This document shows, piece by piece, positions 33,576 through 43,860 of a DNA stretch of 64,000 bases. Source of the DNA: Colletotrichum lupini (taxonomy: Eukaryota; Ascomycota; Sordariomycetes; Glomerellales; Glomerellaceae); the NCBI RefSeq assembly GCF_023278565.1, contig NC_064672.1:4278001-4342000 (forward strand). Direction: 5' to 3'. Within the stretch, counting starts at the first letter, position 1. Every line of letters starts with the position of its first letter. Below the pieces are notes generated by a model. It was not told where the DNA came from. It worked only from the letters and a program-made list of their open reading frames with translations, and searched no databases. Made by a program: the position numbers and the translations under genes.

Positions 33576-36526
33576 TTAGTAGTTGTGCTTGAGAACCGTT
33601 TTGAGAGCTGCAATCTCCTTCTCATACTTTGTGATCTTGACTTGACTGCCCTCGAGCTTTTCGAGCAGGTACGTTACTCGAGACCCGGTTTGAGCAGGCT
33701 GTTTTGGCAGGCTGCCCAACAGCGCCAGCTCTCCTTCAGCCTTTTCGATGACTTTTGCCTCAACCTTCGTAAGCTCTTTCAGAAGGGCCAAGTCCATTTT
33801 GGCCCTAAGAACACGGTCGTCAAGCAGAAGACTGAATGCTGCTTGGTACATTGGCTTTCCTGGGCGGATCGTTTGCGGCCGGCCATTGTAGGTCTCTACC
33901 GTAACGAGCTCTGCGTTTGTAAGTCCTTCCAAGGCTGACTCCCCGTTCGCGGCGCCAGGGGTGGTGGAAGAGGCGAAAGTATCGGACAGGAGAACCTCGT
34001 TGTATCGAAGAGCATCGTGAGAAGCAAGCGCCTTGATCAAATACCACGCCTGCTCGGTGGACCATTTCTTGCCCTCGACAGTATCCTTGCCACCTAGAAG
34101 GTACATCTTGACGATTTCAGTGGCGCTCTGGTTGATTATATCTTCAATGGCGCGCTGGGGGCTTTGGCCACCCTTTAGTCGTCTAGCAAGGTATTCGAGA
34201 TCTGTGAGACGGCCACCGAGGATTCCAATTGCCGAGTCCAGCTCCGAGAGATCGGGTTTTCGGTGTTGCTCGGGCTTATCCTCCTTCTCCTCTGCCTCCT
34301 TGGACTGTTCTCGGACCTTTTCAATTTCGTCCTCTTCGAGACGGCTGATGATGAATTTCTTGGCAACGTCAAGGGAGAGATCGCCCAAAGCAGCTTGGCG
34401 GAAGACGCGATCCGGCATCGCCTTCGATAGCGATTTTGAGTAAGAGGTGTCGTCTGTCAAGAAGATGACATGGGCAACATTATTCTGAACCATTGCCGCA
34501 GCCCATTCCGCAACCTTGTCGTAGACCAGGCTTGAGCCTTCGTTCTTGTGCAAAAAGTTATCAATGACCACAACAGCCCGCTTGTCTGGACGGGCCTCCA
34601 AGTATGCGTCGTCTGAAAGGTCGCCATCCTTGCCATCCTTGTCGCGTCCGGCGAGGGAGACTTCCTTTAGGGCCTCTGCGGTTGTGTGAAGGATTTTGAC
34701 CACCTGCGACTCCAGTGTCTCGGAAAAGCCAGCCTTGACCCCAGTCGTGCTCTGAACTGCCAAATCGATCATGCTGCTCATGCTGTTCAAGAAAGCGAAG
34801 ATCGGCTTATAGCCCACGGCGGCAGCTAGGTGTTTGATGGTTCCACTTTCGCCCCTTGCCTCGATGATCGGCTTGCAGTCGATCACCAAAACGTTTTTCC
34901 TGCCCTTGAGTGACTGGTCCAAGACGAGCTCCTTTTTGCCTGAACCCCGAGGGCCCTGAACAACGATGAAAGTGTCGGAGCTCTCAAGGAGCCAAGTCTG
35001 GATCTGCTCGATAAGGTCTCGGCGATGCTGCCAAACTGCACTGAACCCGGCCTTGTCAGCCTTCTTGTGCCCAAATGAGGAGAAAATGTCGGAAGTCTGG
35101 CTCTTGATCCATCGGTAGAATTTGTTGTTGCTCAGTCGGAAAGAATGTTGGATGTGGGCCTTGACGAAGAATTCGCGTATGGGGTCGAAGATGGCCACTG
35201 TGATGGCAGCAAGGAGGGCGGCAACGACGGGAATTACCACCCTAGGATGGCTAGTGAGCCAGTTCCAGATGTTGTGCGGTTTGACCTTTTGCTCATAGGA
35301 TAGGCGAAGCCTTGTGCCAGTCTTTCCGCCACCAATACCTTCGTCAACCAGGAACCCATGAAGACAATTTCTCGCCATGATGGCGTCGCGGACGCGCGCA
35401 AAGTCGATGTACGCATACTTTGGGAGAACCTTCGAGTCGGAAGGCTGTGAAGTTATCTCGGCAATTTTACCGTATCTGCGAAACAGACTGTAGAGGGTCT
35501 CCTGTGAGAGTTCGACGGCCTCGCCGCCTGCATCTTTTCCTGTGAATTCGACCTTGACACGACTTTTGGGAAATCGGTAGAGATCTTCTAGCCAAGGAAC
35601 CCCCTTGACCAATCCTGCCTGAACCCCACGGAAGGGGTTGAACCATGGTCTGAGGGGATGTTTCTCCAGCGAACGAGCGAGAGATGCTTATTGGTGTTAG
35701 TCAGGCATTGACACGAGTTCAGGAGACTCAGTTTAAACAGCGACGAAGACGTCATTGCGGACTAGAACGAAGTTCAAACTCACTCTCAATATCTTTTGGT
35801 ACAACGTCGGAGCCATGGCTGAATTTTACAAAAGCTCCTCCGTCCTTGAGTCGCGGTAGGATCTCTGTGACTTTGATTGGGAGATCGTCGGGGATCGCTC
35901 GTTTTACTAGGTTGATTGGATCGGTGCCAAGGCCTCCGCCAGAGCCATCGAAGCGCTTGAGAAGGTCGGTCAGGTCACGGTCTGACTGCCATGACCGTCG
36001 GAGGAGGTAGGTGAGCTTGAGAGGAAAGAGGTCTACCAGCTATTGTCAGTATTGTTTCCTCGCGCCAGCGCTGGCCGAGATGGACATTGAACAAGAGGCA
36101 CAAAGGTGGGGGTGAAGAGGACAAGACTGCGAGTGGGAAGAAAGCAGGGGATGTGATCAAGGAGAGAAACGGAGACAGTGAAGGGCATCGATACAACACT
36201 TGATGCTCGGAGGAGGCCAAGATTGGGAGAGGGTAGGACCTAGACCCGAGGCGCGAGGTCCTGGGTCAGATGCAGGAATGACTCGGCTGAGAGAAGGGGT
36301 GACCAGAAATCTTACTGTCAAAGAAGAGAATGGATTCGCTCTCCGTAGTGGCGATATGCCCGGATTTCTCGTCGCCGGTTACGGTACTCTCCCATGCTTT
36401 GGACGCGGCGCGCACGATAGCTCCATGTCGCTGGGATTGAGCAATTGGCCGGGGCAGGCCCCATGTCATCTGCAGCCGAGGCGCAGGCCTCATGCCGGAG
36501 CGAAGCAGCGCTCTGGTAGGTAACAT
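33576..36526 (-). CDS. yme2: Mitochondrial escape protein 2 (Yme2/Rna12 homologue)
   Basis: Exons 36526-36316, 36032-35784 and 35686-33576 give 856 residues; introns are 283 and 97 nt. The basic, Arg-rich start is a mitochondrial targeting signal. HIATTESESILFFDNLFPLKL spans the first splice and is diagnostic for Yme2. An RRM-type domain covers about residues 188-283 (SRVKVEF, YAYIDF), a membrane helix residues ~303-320 (VVIPVVAALLAAITVAIF), and a Walker A GPRGSGKK residues 398-405. RAVVVIDNFLH serves as Walker B, followed by a long C-terminal helical part. Yme2 is an inner-membrane AAA-like protein involved in mitochondrial DNA nucleoid and crista organisation. Acceptor TAG at 36033 is chosen over the adjacent one because it gives FFDN-LFPLKL. 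It shares a divergent promoter with the Emi1-like gene. Confidence 0.9.
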
Positions 36527-37028
36527 TGGATGGATGTCGATGCAGGCTCACATGTTGCTTTGACAGCGAGTGGTGGAATTGAGTTTGAGGACGGGACGTT
36601 GAGAACAGCTGGATGGAAGGCAATGTAAGAGAATCAAGGCAGCCGACTAGCTTGCCTGCCTCACTTCACCTTACCAGAGCTGCTTAGCTCCTTCACGAGA
36701 AAGTCAGCCCCGGTGTTCGCGTGGGATGATGTCACGCTTTGCGGCTCCACTTGAAGGCCCGCGCGGTCCAACGCGCCCCATAACCTTAAGTTTCGAAACG
36801 GACGATATCTTATCCGAACCGACGACGCCCCACCAGAGCACGCGCAGCTATGGCAAAAATCATGCAACCACTCATTGGCTAGACGCGGCGTCTTGGAGGT
36901 CATTGATGGTAACGGTTGCCGACTTCCCCTCATTCTCGATTGCGTCCGACCTGCCCAAGACGATATTACCTTGGGACTTTGCCCGATTCTTTACGCTCTC
37001 TTCTGTTTTAAATCAACAATTTTTCGAA
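36527..37028. promoter_or_regulatory. Bidirectional promoter region, yme2 and emi1-like
   Basis: 502 bases between two divergent start codons, both genes probably mitochondrial. The frame of the plus gene is open back to 36726, but the conserved protein starts at 37029. No specific site recognised. Confidence 0.5.
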
Positions 37029-37757
37029 ATGGGCTGGCTCTGGGCTTCACCATCTCCCCCCAAGACTCCCGCCCCGGGACAAGCCTCACAGGCTCCCGCG
37101 CCGACCCCGCCATCCTCGACTAAGACGACTGACTCCGAGATCGATCCCGAGATTGCAAAGTTCCTCGCCCTTTTCCAGAACGAATCGGGCAGTCAGCCAG
37201 AAGAAAAGGCGTCAGCGCCAGCACAATCATCCTCCCCACCGTCCAAGCCATCATCGTCTTCATCATGGTTCTCCCTCAAATCTTCACCCGATTCCCCCTC
37301 TCAAACCAGCAACCGTGCAATCACGCCACCCTCCGACAATCCCGTGGCTGAGTCCACCCTTCCCACAGAGATGTCTTGCCGCCAGGCATTTGACATGGCC
37401 TTTCACTGCCAGTCTGTCGGCGGCCAGTGGAACAGCATTTACCGATACGGCACGATGCGCTCTTGCAGCGAACACTGGGAGGACTTTTGGTTCTGCATGA
37501 GGATCAAGAGTTACTCGGGGAAGATGAAGGAGGATGCCATAAGAGACCATTATCGTCAGAAGGAGTTTGAAAAGTACGGAAATGGCAAGCCAAGTAGTGA
37601 GGACGTCTGGCAGGCAAGGACCACCAAGGTCCCACCGGGCATGGCATTTACGGAGAGTTTGGAGGAACCCACAATTAATGACGAGGAGTGGCAGAGGATG
37701 GAGATTGAGAGGCGGAAGCAGATTAGGCAGGGGCTCGGCATCGAACCAGCAGCATGA
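37029..37757 (+). CDS. emi1: Emi1-like twin CX9C protein (DUF3128)
   Basis: Single exon, 242 residues. ATG 37029 is preferred over one at 36726 because MGWLWASPSPP is the usual start and the region upstream is unlike protein. After a Pro/Ser-rich half, residues 117-156 hold C-x9-C at Cys117/Cys127 and C-x9-C at Cys146/Cys156 (CRQAFDMAFHC and CSEHWEDFWFC), with the conserved GGQWNSIYRYG between them. The pattern is that of Emi1 and DUF3128 proteins, which probably fold in the mitochondrial intermembrane space through Mia40; in budding yeast Emi1 is needed for induction of the meiotic regulator IME1. The C-terminal helix is charged and coiled-coil-like. Confidence 0.85.
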   Translation: MGWLWASPSPPKTPAPGQASQAPAPTPPSSTKTTDSEIDPEIAKFLALFQNESGSQPEEKASAPAQSSSPPSKPSSSSSWFSLKSSPDSPSQTSNRAITPPSDNPVAESTLPTEMSCRQAFDMAFHCQSVGGQWNSIYRYGTMRSCSEHWEDFWFCMRIKSYSGKMKEDAIRDHYRQKEFEKYGNGKPSSEDVWQARTTKVPPGMAFTESLEEPTINDEEWQRMEIERRKQIRQGLGIEPAA

Positions 37758-38125
37758 TACAATTGTACAATAAGGATCCATCTCTTCTCACCTTTTTGCG
37801 GCCGGGCCAAGTGAAGCCCTTTTACTACAACCACTGCATTTTCCATTTTTGATTGAGTAATATGATTATGGGGTAGTATTCGAGTATCAGAGCACATCAC
37901 AAGCATAAATGAATGAATGAACAAGTAATTTTACTGTTTTGTATTAGACTTCCTAAACCGCGGAGTCTAGCTAGAATACATCTCTGACCCATAACCGTGC
38001 TTTTCCCATCGTGATTTCATAAATGCAAAGAAAGCAAAAGTCTAGTCGTGAAACACAGTGGCTGCCGATGCGGTGCCACACCCATGACTCGGACTCTAAG
38101 GAAAGAATTCATCAAGGGTATCAAT
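37758..38125. other. Convergent 3' intergenic region
   Basis: A/T-rich stretch between the emi1-like and Hsp70 stops, with a short TGAA repeat near 37910. No gene. Confidence 0.5.
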
Positions 38126-39176
38126 TTAGTCAACCTCCTCGACGGTAGGGCCGTCGTCGTGGTTGCCGGGGGGAGCGCCGCCGGGAGCACCGGGGAAGCC
38201 GCCAGGGGCACCGCCAGCACCGGGAGGACCGCCAGCAGAGCCGTAGAACTTCATCATGATGGGGTTGGCAATGCCCTCAAGCTCCTTCTGGCGCTCCTCG
38301 TACTCCTCGCGAGTAGCCTGCTGGTTCTCGTCGAGCCAGGTGACGATGGTGTCGATCTCAGTCTTGAGCTTCTCCTTGTCGTCAGCCTCAAGCTTCTCGT
38401 CGACCTTGGAGTCGCTGAGGGTGTTGCGGAGGGAGTAGGCGTAAGACTCGAGACCGTTCTTGGCAGAGACACGCTGGGCCTCGGCCTCATCCTCATCCTT
38501 GAACTTCTCGGCCTCAGCAAGCATGCGCTCAATGTCCTCCTTGGAAAGACGGCCCTTGTCGTTGGTGATGACAATCTTGTTGGACTTGCCGGTACCCTTC
38601 TCGACAGCGGAGACGTTCATGATTCCGTTGGCGTCAAGGTCGAAGGTGACCTCAATCTGGGGAACACCGCGGGGAGCGGGGGGAATGCCGGTAAGCTCGA
38701 ACTTGCCGAGAAGGTTGTTGTCCTTGGTGCGCTGGCGCTCACCCTCGTAGACCTGGATGAGGACACCGGGCTGGTTGTCGGAGAAGGTGGAGAAGACCTC
38801 GGACTTCTTGGTGGGAATGGTGGTGTTGCGGGGAATGAGCTTGGTCATCATGCCACCAGCAGTCTCGATACCGAGGGACAGAGGGGCAACATCGAGAAGA
38901 AGGATCTCGTTGGTGCTCTTGGAGGAGGTGTCACCGGACAGAATGGCGGCCTGGACGGCAGCGCCGTAGGCAACAGCCTCATCGGGGTTGATGGACTTGT
39001 TGGGCTCCTTACCGTTGAAGTAGTCGGAGATGAGCTTCTGGACACGGGGGATACGGGTGGAACCTCCGACCAGGACGATCTCGTGGACCTGGGACTTGTC
39101 GACCTTGGCGTCGGTGAGGACACGGTCGACGGGCTGGATGGTAGAGCGGAACAGGTCCTGGCAAAGCTCCTCGAAG

Positions 39177-39211
<35 letters not shown>

Positions 39212-39434
39212 CTCGAACAGGGAGTCGATCTCGATGGAGGTCTGGGCAGACGAGGACAGGGTGCGCTTGGCACGCTCGCAAGCGGTGCGGAGACGGCGCA
39301 GAGCGCGGGCGTTGGAGGACAGGTCCTTCTTGTGCTTGCGCTTAAACTCGTTGACAAAGTGGTTGACAAGGCGGTTGTCGAAGTCCTCACCACCCAAGTG
39401 AGTGTCACCAGCGGTGGACTTGACCTCGAAAATG

Positions 39435-39481
<47 letters not shown>

Positions 39482-40303
39482 ATCGAAGATGAGAACGTTG
39501 CGCTCACCCTCAGCCTTCTTGTCAAGACCGTAGGCAATGGCGGCAGCCGTAGGCTCGTTGATGATACGAAGGACGTTGAGGCCGGCAATGAGACCGGCGT
39601 CCTTGGTAGCCTGACGCTGGGAGTCGTTGAAGTAGGCGGGAACAGTGACGACTGAGACAAGTTAGTTTGTGACTCTCAAGTGATGTTGGGACATGTGTAA
39701 CTTACCAGCATTGTTGACCTGGCCGCCGAGGAAAGACTCAGCAGTCTCACGCATCTTGGTCAGGACCATGGCGGAGATCTCCTCGGGAGTGAAGGTCTTG
39801 GTCTCGCCCTTGAACTCGACCTCGATGTTGGGCTTGCCGCCCTTCTCGATGACCTTGAACGGGAAGTGCTTCATATCGGCCTGGACCTCGGAGTCCTGGA
39901 ACTTGCGGCCGATGAGACGCTTGGCATCGAAGACCGTGTTGTGGGGGTTCATGGCGACCTGGTTCTTGGCCGCATCTCCGATCAGACGCTCAGTGTCGGT
40001 GAAACCAACTGCGGAAAAAGTTAGCAAGTGTAAAGAATTCGACAACAATTAGAATTCTTGATTCTTACCAAAGCTCGGGGTTGTGCGATTTCCCTGATCG
40101 TTTGCAATGATTTCAATCTTGTCGTTGGAGTAGTATGCGACGCATCTGTAGACTGTTAGTATATGTTGTGATCATGTTGGGTGGTGGGGGTATTTGGGCG
40201 ACGACAAGGCGCGCTGAGAACGAGAAAGGAGCGCAAAAAGGAGAGTAACTTACGAGTAGGTGGTACCCAAGTCGATACCGACAGCCTTGCCTCCGGAAGC
40301 CAT
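38126..40303 (-). CDS. Cytosolic Hsp70 chaperone (Ssa type)
   Basis: Exons 40303-40254, 40145-40069, 40008-39706 and 39651-38126 give 651 residues; introns are 108, 60 and 54 nt. All Hsp70 hallmarks are present: [43 protein letters not shown], the substrate-binding domain and lid, a GGxP-type linker ([13 protein letters not shown]) and the terminal EEVD that binds TPR co-chaperones in the cytosol. It folds new proteins and responds to heat stress. Codon use is strongly biased to C/G-ending codons, as in highly expressed genes. Upstream DNA has several GAA/TTC blocks compatible with heat-shock elements. A fragment of this gene or a close paralogue lies inverted at 32873-33087. Confidence 0.97.
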
Positions 40304-40492
40304 TGTGACGGTTGTGGTGTGTGGAAGAAGAGTTGTGGTGTTTTTAGAATTCGCGTGTGAAGGAGGGGTATCTTCGTGCGCGTAACCGGGAGAAGTTGTA
40401 TTCCGGTAGAGTTGATATCAGCGATCAAGAATTCGGTGAAAAAAGAAATGCGCTGGACACTTCTGATTTTTTGATGGGTATTAAGAAGAGGA

Positions 40493-40515
40493 TTGGATTT
40501 CGTGAAGAGCGAAGA
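40493..40515 (-). promoter_or_regulatory. Candidate heat-shock element upstream of Hsp70
   Basis: TTC-GT-GAA followed by another GAA (TTTCGTGAAGAGCGAAG), about 190 bases upstream of the Hsp70 ATG. The first pair has the exact 2-nt spacing of a heat-shock element; the third unit is offset. Binding is inferred only. Confidence 0.35.
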
Positions 40516-40757
40516 GACAGGAGATGCAAAGAGTTGGTGTTTGGATTCTTAAAAGGTAGACGGCAGGTAGGAGGCAGGAGCGACTCAGTGCCCCGCAAAA
40601 ATTCGAAATGGTTCTTTCCTCTTCCACCTACCCTCAATTGGTGGGGTACCACAATCGCTGCGGCCCAGCTGGGGACACTTCCAGGAGCCTCTCGAACACG
40701 CCTGAAATTTTCTACCAACCCCGACAAGGATTAATTCGGGACTAGGGCCTTTTCAGC

Positions 40758-40781
40758 CTTTCCAGGAGGCTTTCCAGGAGG
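40758..40781. repeat. Two tandem copies of a 12-bp repeat upstream of Hsp70
   Basis: CTTTCCAGGAGG occurs twice in direct tandem, and the core TTCCAGGAG appears once more near 40678. These lie in the Hsp70 upstream region and may be regulatory or a replication-slippage product. Confidence 0.8.
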
Positions 40782-42117
40782 CAAAGTTTCCAATTTTCCA
40801 GGATTCGAGGCAATTCCCCAGCGCTTCGCAAGGCGATTCCAGCGACGTGAGAAAGATTCTGCGAAAGGCGATTCGCTGACATCATAACCTTCCATGAGGT
40901 CTATGGAGGGGCAGCCCGTTTGCGCCCCTTGTCACAGTACCCTGGCTTGGCTCCCATGCACGCCTTAAAACTGGTCTGTGTAGGTATCCTCTACTTTTCC
41001 CCTCTCGTCCACGAATCCACACCGCTCCAGAAAAGAGAATTTCCATCGCTGGTGAGGTGATATCATCCAGACTGGGCCACGCAGCTGGGCCACTGCTGCG
41101 TGGCCCAGCGACCGGACCCAGCGACTCTTCATGAAGCATCCATTATCCACTACAACCATCTCGAATCTCCTTTCTGGGGCCTTTCTGCCCCTTAGTCAGA
41201 CCTCTCGATCTCAAGCAACCGAGAGGCGACAATCGAAATCAACAGAAGGTGCGATCAATGTCGGTTGGGTTGTGAGCGCCAAGAAATGCGGCGGCGAAAG
41301 TGAGAAGGGATGCAAGGGACTGCAGCATTCACAAGAACATTCAGGCAGACTGATACTCCGTACAGCTAGGCAAAAGGAATTGATTTGGGAAATCAGGCTG
41401 CTATTGCAATTATTCTTGGGATTGGTGGTGTGTGAGGTGGTGAACACTGCATGCAGGTGCGCAAAGGGCAGCCTTTGTTGCCATGGCAGCCCAATGAAAC
41501 CCACCATTGCGGGTTTTTCTCCTTCTGTTCCTCCTACTGCTATAGTCCCCTCTCGTACCTCTATGCTTTTTCTGTTTCTCATTTTCTTGGTACGTATTCG
41601 TATCTGATGCTCCCACTGATGGCAGTACCCAACAACGACTAAGCAACCAAAGGCGGAGGCAAAGACAGAAATTCCGCCAACACCAGCAGGAATGGCAAAG
41701 GTGCCTAAGGTAAGGTAGGTAAGGAATGCACGGATACTGTGTACTCCGTAGAGATGGTCTATCAAAAGCTGCGACAATCGGAAACGACCCCACTTACCCG
41801 GCCGACCGGCCGGCCCTGACCAAAGGAGGATCCCGCAACAAGTGGGTCTCCAATCGGGCTCGGAACCTCGAGATGACCACAGCCCGGACGGCTGTTCGGG
41901 TACAAACGACTGCAGTCCCGCAAATGCATTTCAGTCGAGTTCTCGAAACAAATAGATTCAACTAAGTAATCGAACTAGTGAGTTTTACAAGCACGTTCGA
42001 TTGCAAAGTGTACCCAACGCGCGAGGGGACTATAGAATTGACCTCAAAGCGCGAGAGCGGCCTCTGCTAATCAGCGATGTCGCATATCTCCCAATCTGTC
42101 TGGTCCTTTCTTCCTTC

Positions 42118-43860
42118 CTAAATATCCTCCTCGGGATTAAGTGCCGCCGTTGAGTCGTAAACGAAACGACGCGGCTCCTTGCACTTGACATTTCCATCGC
42201 CTGCTTTCTCCGTTTGACCAGCCTCTGAAGCTTGAGGAGTGTTTTTTTCCTTGATAACGAATGGCTGCTACCAAGTGGTTCTGCTTGTGGAATACCACTG
42301 AATTTCAAAAACACTCCTCCCGTCAAGTAATTTCCTTTTCTCTTTGCCGGAAAGCAATCTGGGCCGGTCTGATTCTTCTTTCTCGGGAGTGAAAACCCTC
42401 AGTCCCTCTGTGAAGAAATTGGGTGCGACTTTGCGAAGCCTGATCGGCCACCCGTCTATGAGGGTGCTTGGGACACTTTCGGGTCCCATTTTCCACTTCT
42501 TTACAAATGTCGCGAGGATGGACGTTGCCTGGGCCCAACTCCCATCCATAGCGTCTCTTTGTTCTTTCGTACCATGGATCTTAGAAAGATCTGGCAGTGA
42601 AACTGCTGATTCCTGTGTCAAGTATCGAGTTTCGAGGTTTCCGTCTGCATTCGTATTCTCGATGCGACAGGCAACTCTGAACACTTCCTTGAAGTTGTCG
42701 AATAGACCGATGCCGGAAAATTTCTCGTATGTACAAGGATGGCGATTACCCGTCGACAAAATTGCAATCTCGACCGCGGGAACCATGTAATCGCCATCCT
42801 TGACTTTCCATTCGCCGCCATTATTCTTTCTCAAAGATGGCGGAGGCGCTGAATGGTTTACTTCGTGCCTCGTACGCCTTCTGGCATTGGGCGTGTACAA
42901 AAGGTAACGGCGAGTCTATCGAGATCCTTGACATTACTGTTGTCTTCCACTCTGCACGGCGGTCTCTTGTAGAGCCAGCAAGATGGACCATCCTCATGAC
43001 GGATTCTTTCTTGCCCCGTCCAAAGGCCATTTGCAACACGATACAACTCCAAGACTGGACTGTTCCAATTGAGGCCACTCTCTGGGCCAGGGCTAGCTTT
43101 GAAGCCGGGTCTCACAAATGAAGAAATGGGTTCTGAAATTTTCCGAAGAAGAGTCGTCCTTCCCGTGGTAGACAGTGATGTAGAGTACGTGCTCGTTATC
43201 TAAGTTGTTCTCTCCTCAGCAGGGAGTCTATCGACCTCGGTAGCCCTCGATATGATTTCCTTGAGGCTAGGAATTCCATTTCGAAACAAACCAAGAGTTC
43301 CCATCTTCTCGAGACCTAGCGTTACTCTCAAGAGCTCATGTTCTCGTCACAAGTTACTTCGTCCACTAACCTTGAACCATTTCCCCCGCAATACTTGTGA
43401 TTTTCTTTGGCTGTTTCAACATGTCAAGCTGACGAAGACTCACCCCGGCAAGATCTAGATCATCATTATGAATTTTACACGACTCGAAGAATGTGACCAG
43501 AAGGCGTTCATACGGCATCTCGATACTTTCGTCGGCCTTTGCGGCAGGGCTCGGCTCGTAAACTTCCGTAAGAGAACCTGACGCCGGGAGAGTGCCTATT
43601 TCGAGGAACTCCTCAGAAACGATGGCAGGGTCCTTGAACTTTTTGGGGTTGTAATAAAGTCCCCATCGAGTGTCCTCCCGATCGTAAACCTCAAACTCTA
43701 GATAGCGGTTTTTTGTCTTTTTGGCAGGGTTCCGAACTATTCCGGCAGTGCCCTCATCCAGCATCATGTGGTTGCCTGCCGTGTCGTCAAGTGACGCATG
43801 CTCACTTGGGATCCAAAAATTTCTGATTCTGGCTCCAACAGGGGTCTTAGGCAACGACAT
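42118..43860 (-). CDS. Orphan protein with in-frame TAG codons (202 and 496), structure uncertain
   Basis: Best model: exons 43860-43371, 43315-42876 and 42825-42118, with introns of 55 and 50 nt (GTTAGT and GTACGA donors). One frame then runs 546 codons with TAG at 43202-43200 and 42270-42268 and a final TAG at 42118. The second internal TAG is followed by 49 protein-like codons (RRFVYDSTAALNPEED near the end). The N-terminus reads MSLPKTPVGARIRNFW; RYLEFEVYDREDTRWGLYYN, SPVLELYRVANGLWTGQERI and DGDYMVPAVEIAILSTG suggest a folded protein. I recognise no family. Around 43110-43210 another frame is more protein-like (NNLDNEHVLYITVYHG), so a compensating -1/+1 frameshift pair could explain the first TAG. 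Editing, readthrough, pseudogene or sequence error all remain possible. If the 42268 TAG is the real end, the CDS is 42268-43860. Confidence 0.45.

Larger units (their letters stand above)
40304..42117. other. 1.8-kb intergenic region upstream of Hsp70
   Basis: It holds the Hsp70 promoter, with GAA/TTC-rich sequence, then gene-poor DNA containing two TACTCCGTA words (41354, 41742) and GGTAAGG repeats near 41705-41725. A minus-strand frame of 188 codons at 41211-41777 looks random. Confidence 0.5.

Noticed and set aside
36726..37028. N-terminal extension of the Emi1-like protein
   Set aside because: The frame is open, but the sequence is not conserved-looking and overlaps the divergent promoter; MGWLW is the family start.
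38048..39655. 535-codon plus-strand open frame opposite the Hsp70 gene
   Set aside because: A well-known artefact of strongly biased Hsp70 codon use; the translated product is low-complexity (Leu/Gly/Val/Asp) and the opposite strand carries the true protein.
41211..41777. 188-codon minus-strand frame
   Set aside because: Random-looking codon use, no start context, no recognisable domain, and an overlapping plus-strand frame of similar length.
42821..43078. Alternative exon in another frame for orphan gene 2 (QSWSCIVLQMAFGRGKK...), reached by a 56-nt intron
   Set aside because: The splice is possible, but codon use is poorer than in the chosen frame, and the chosen frame joins the next exon with a good GTACGA donor.
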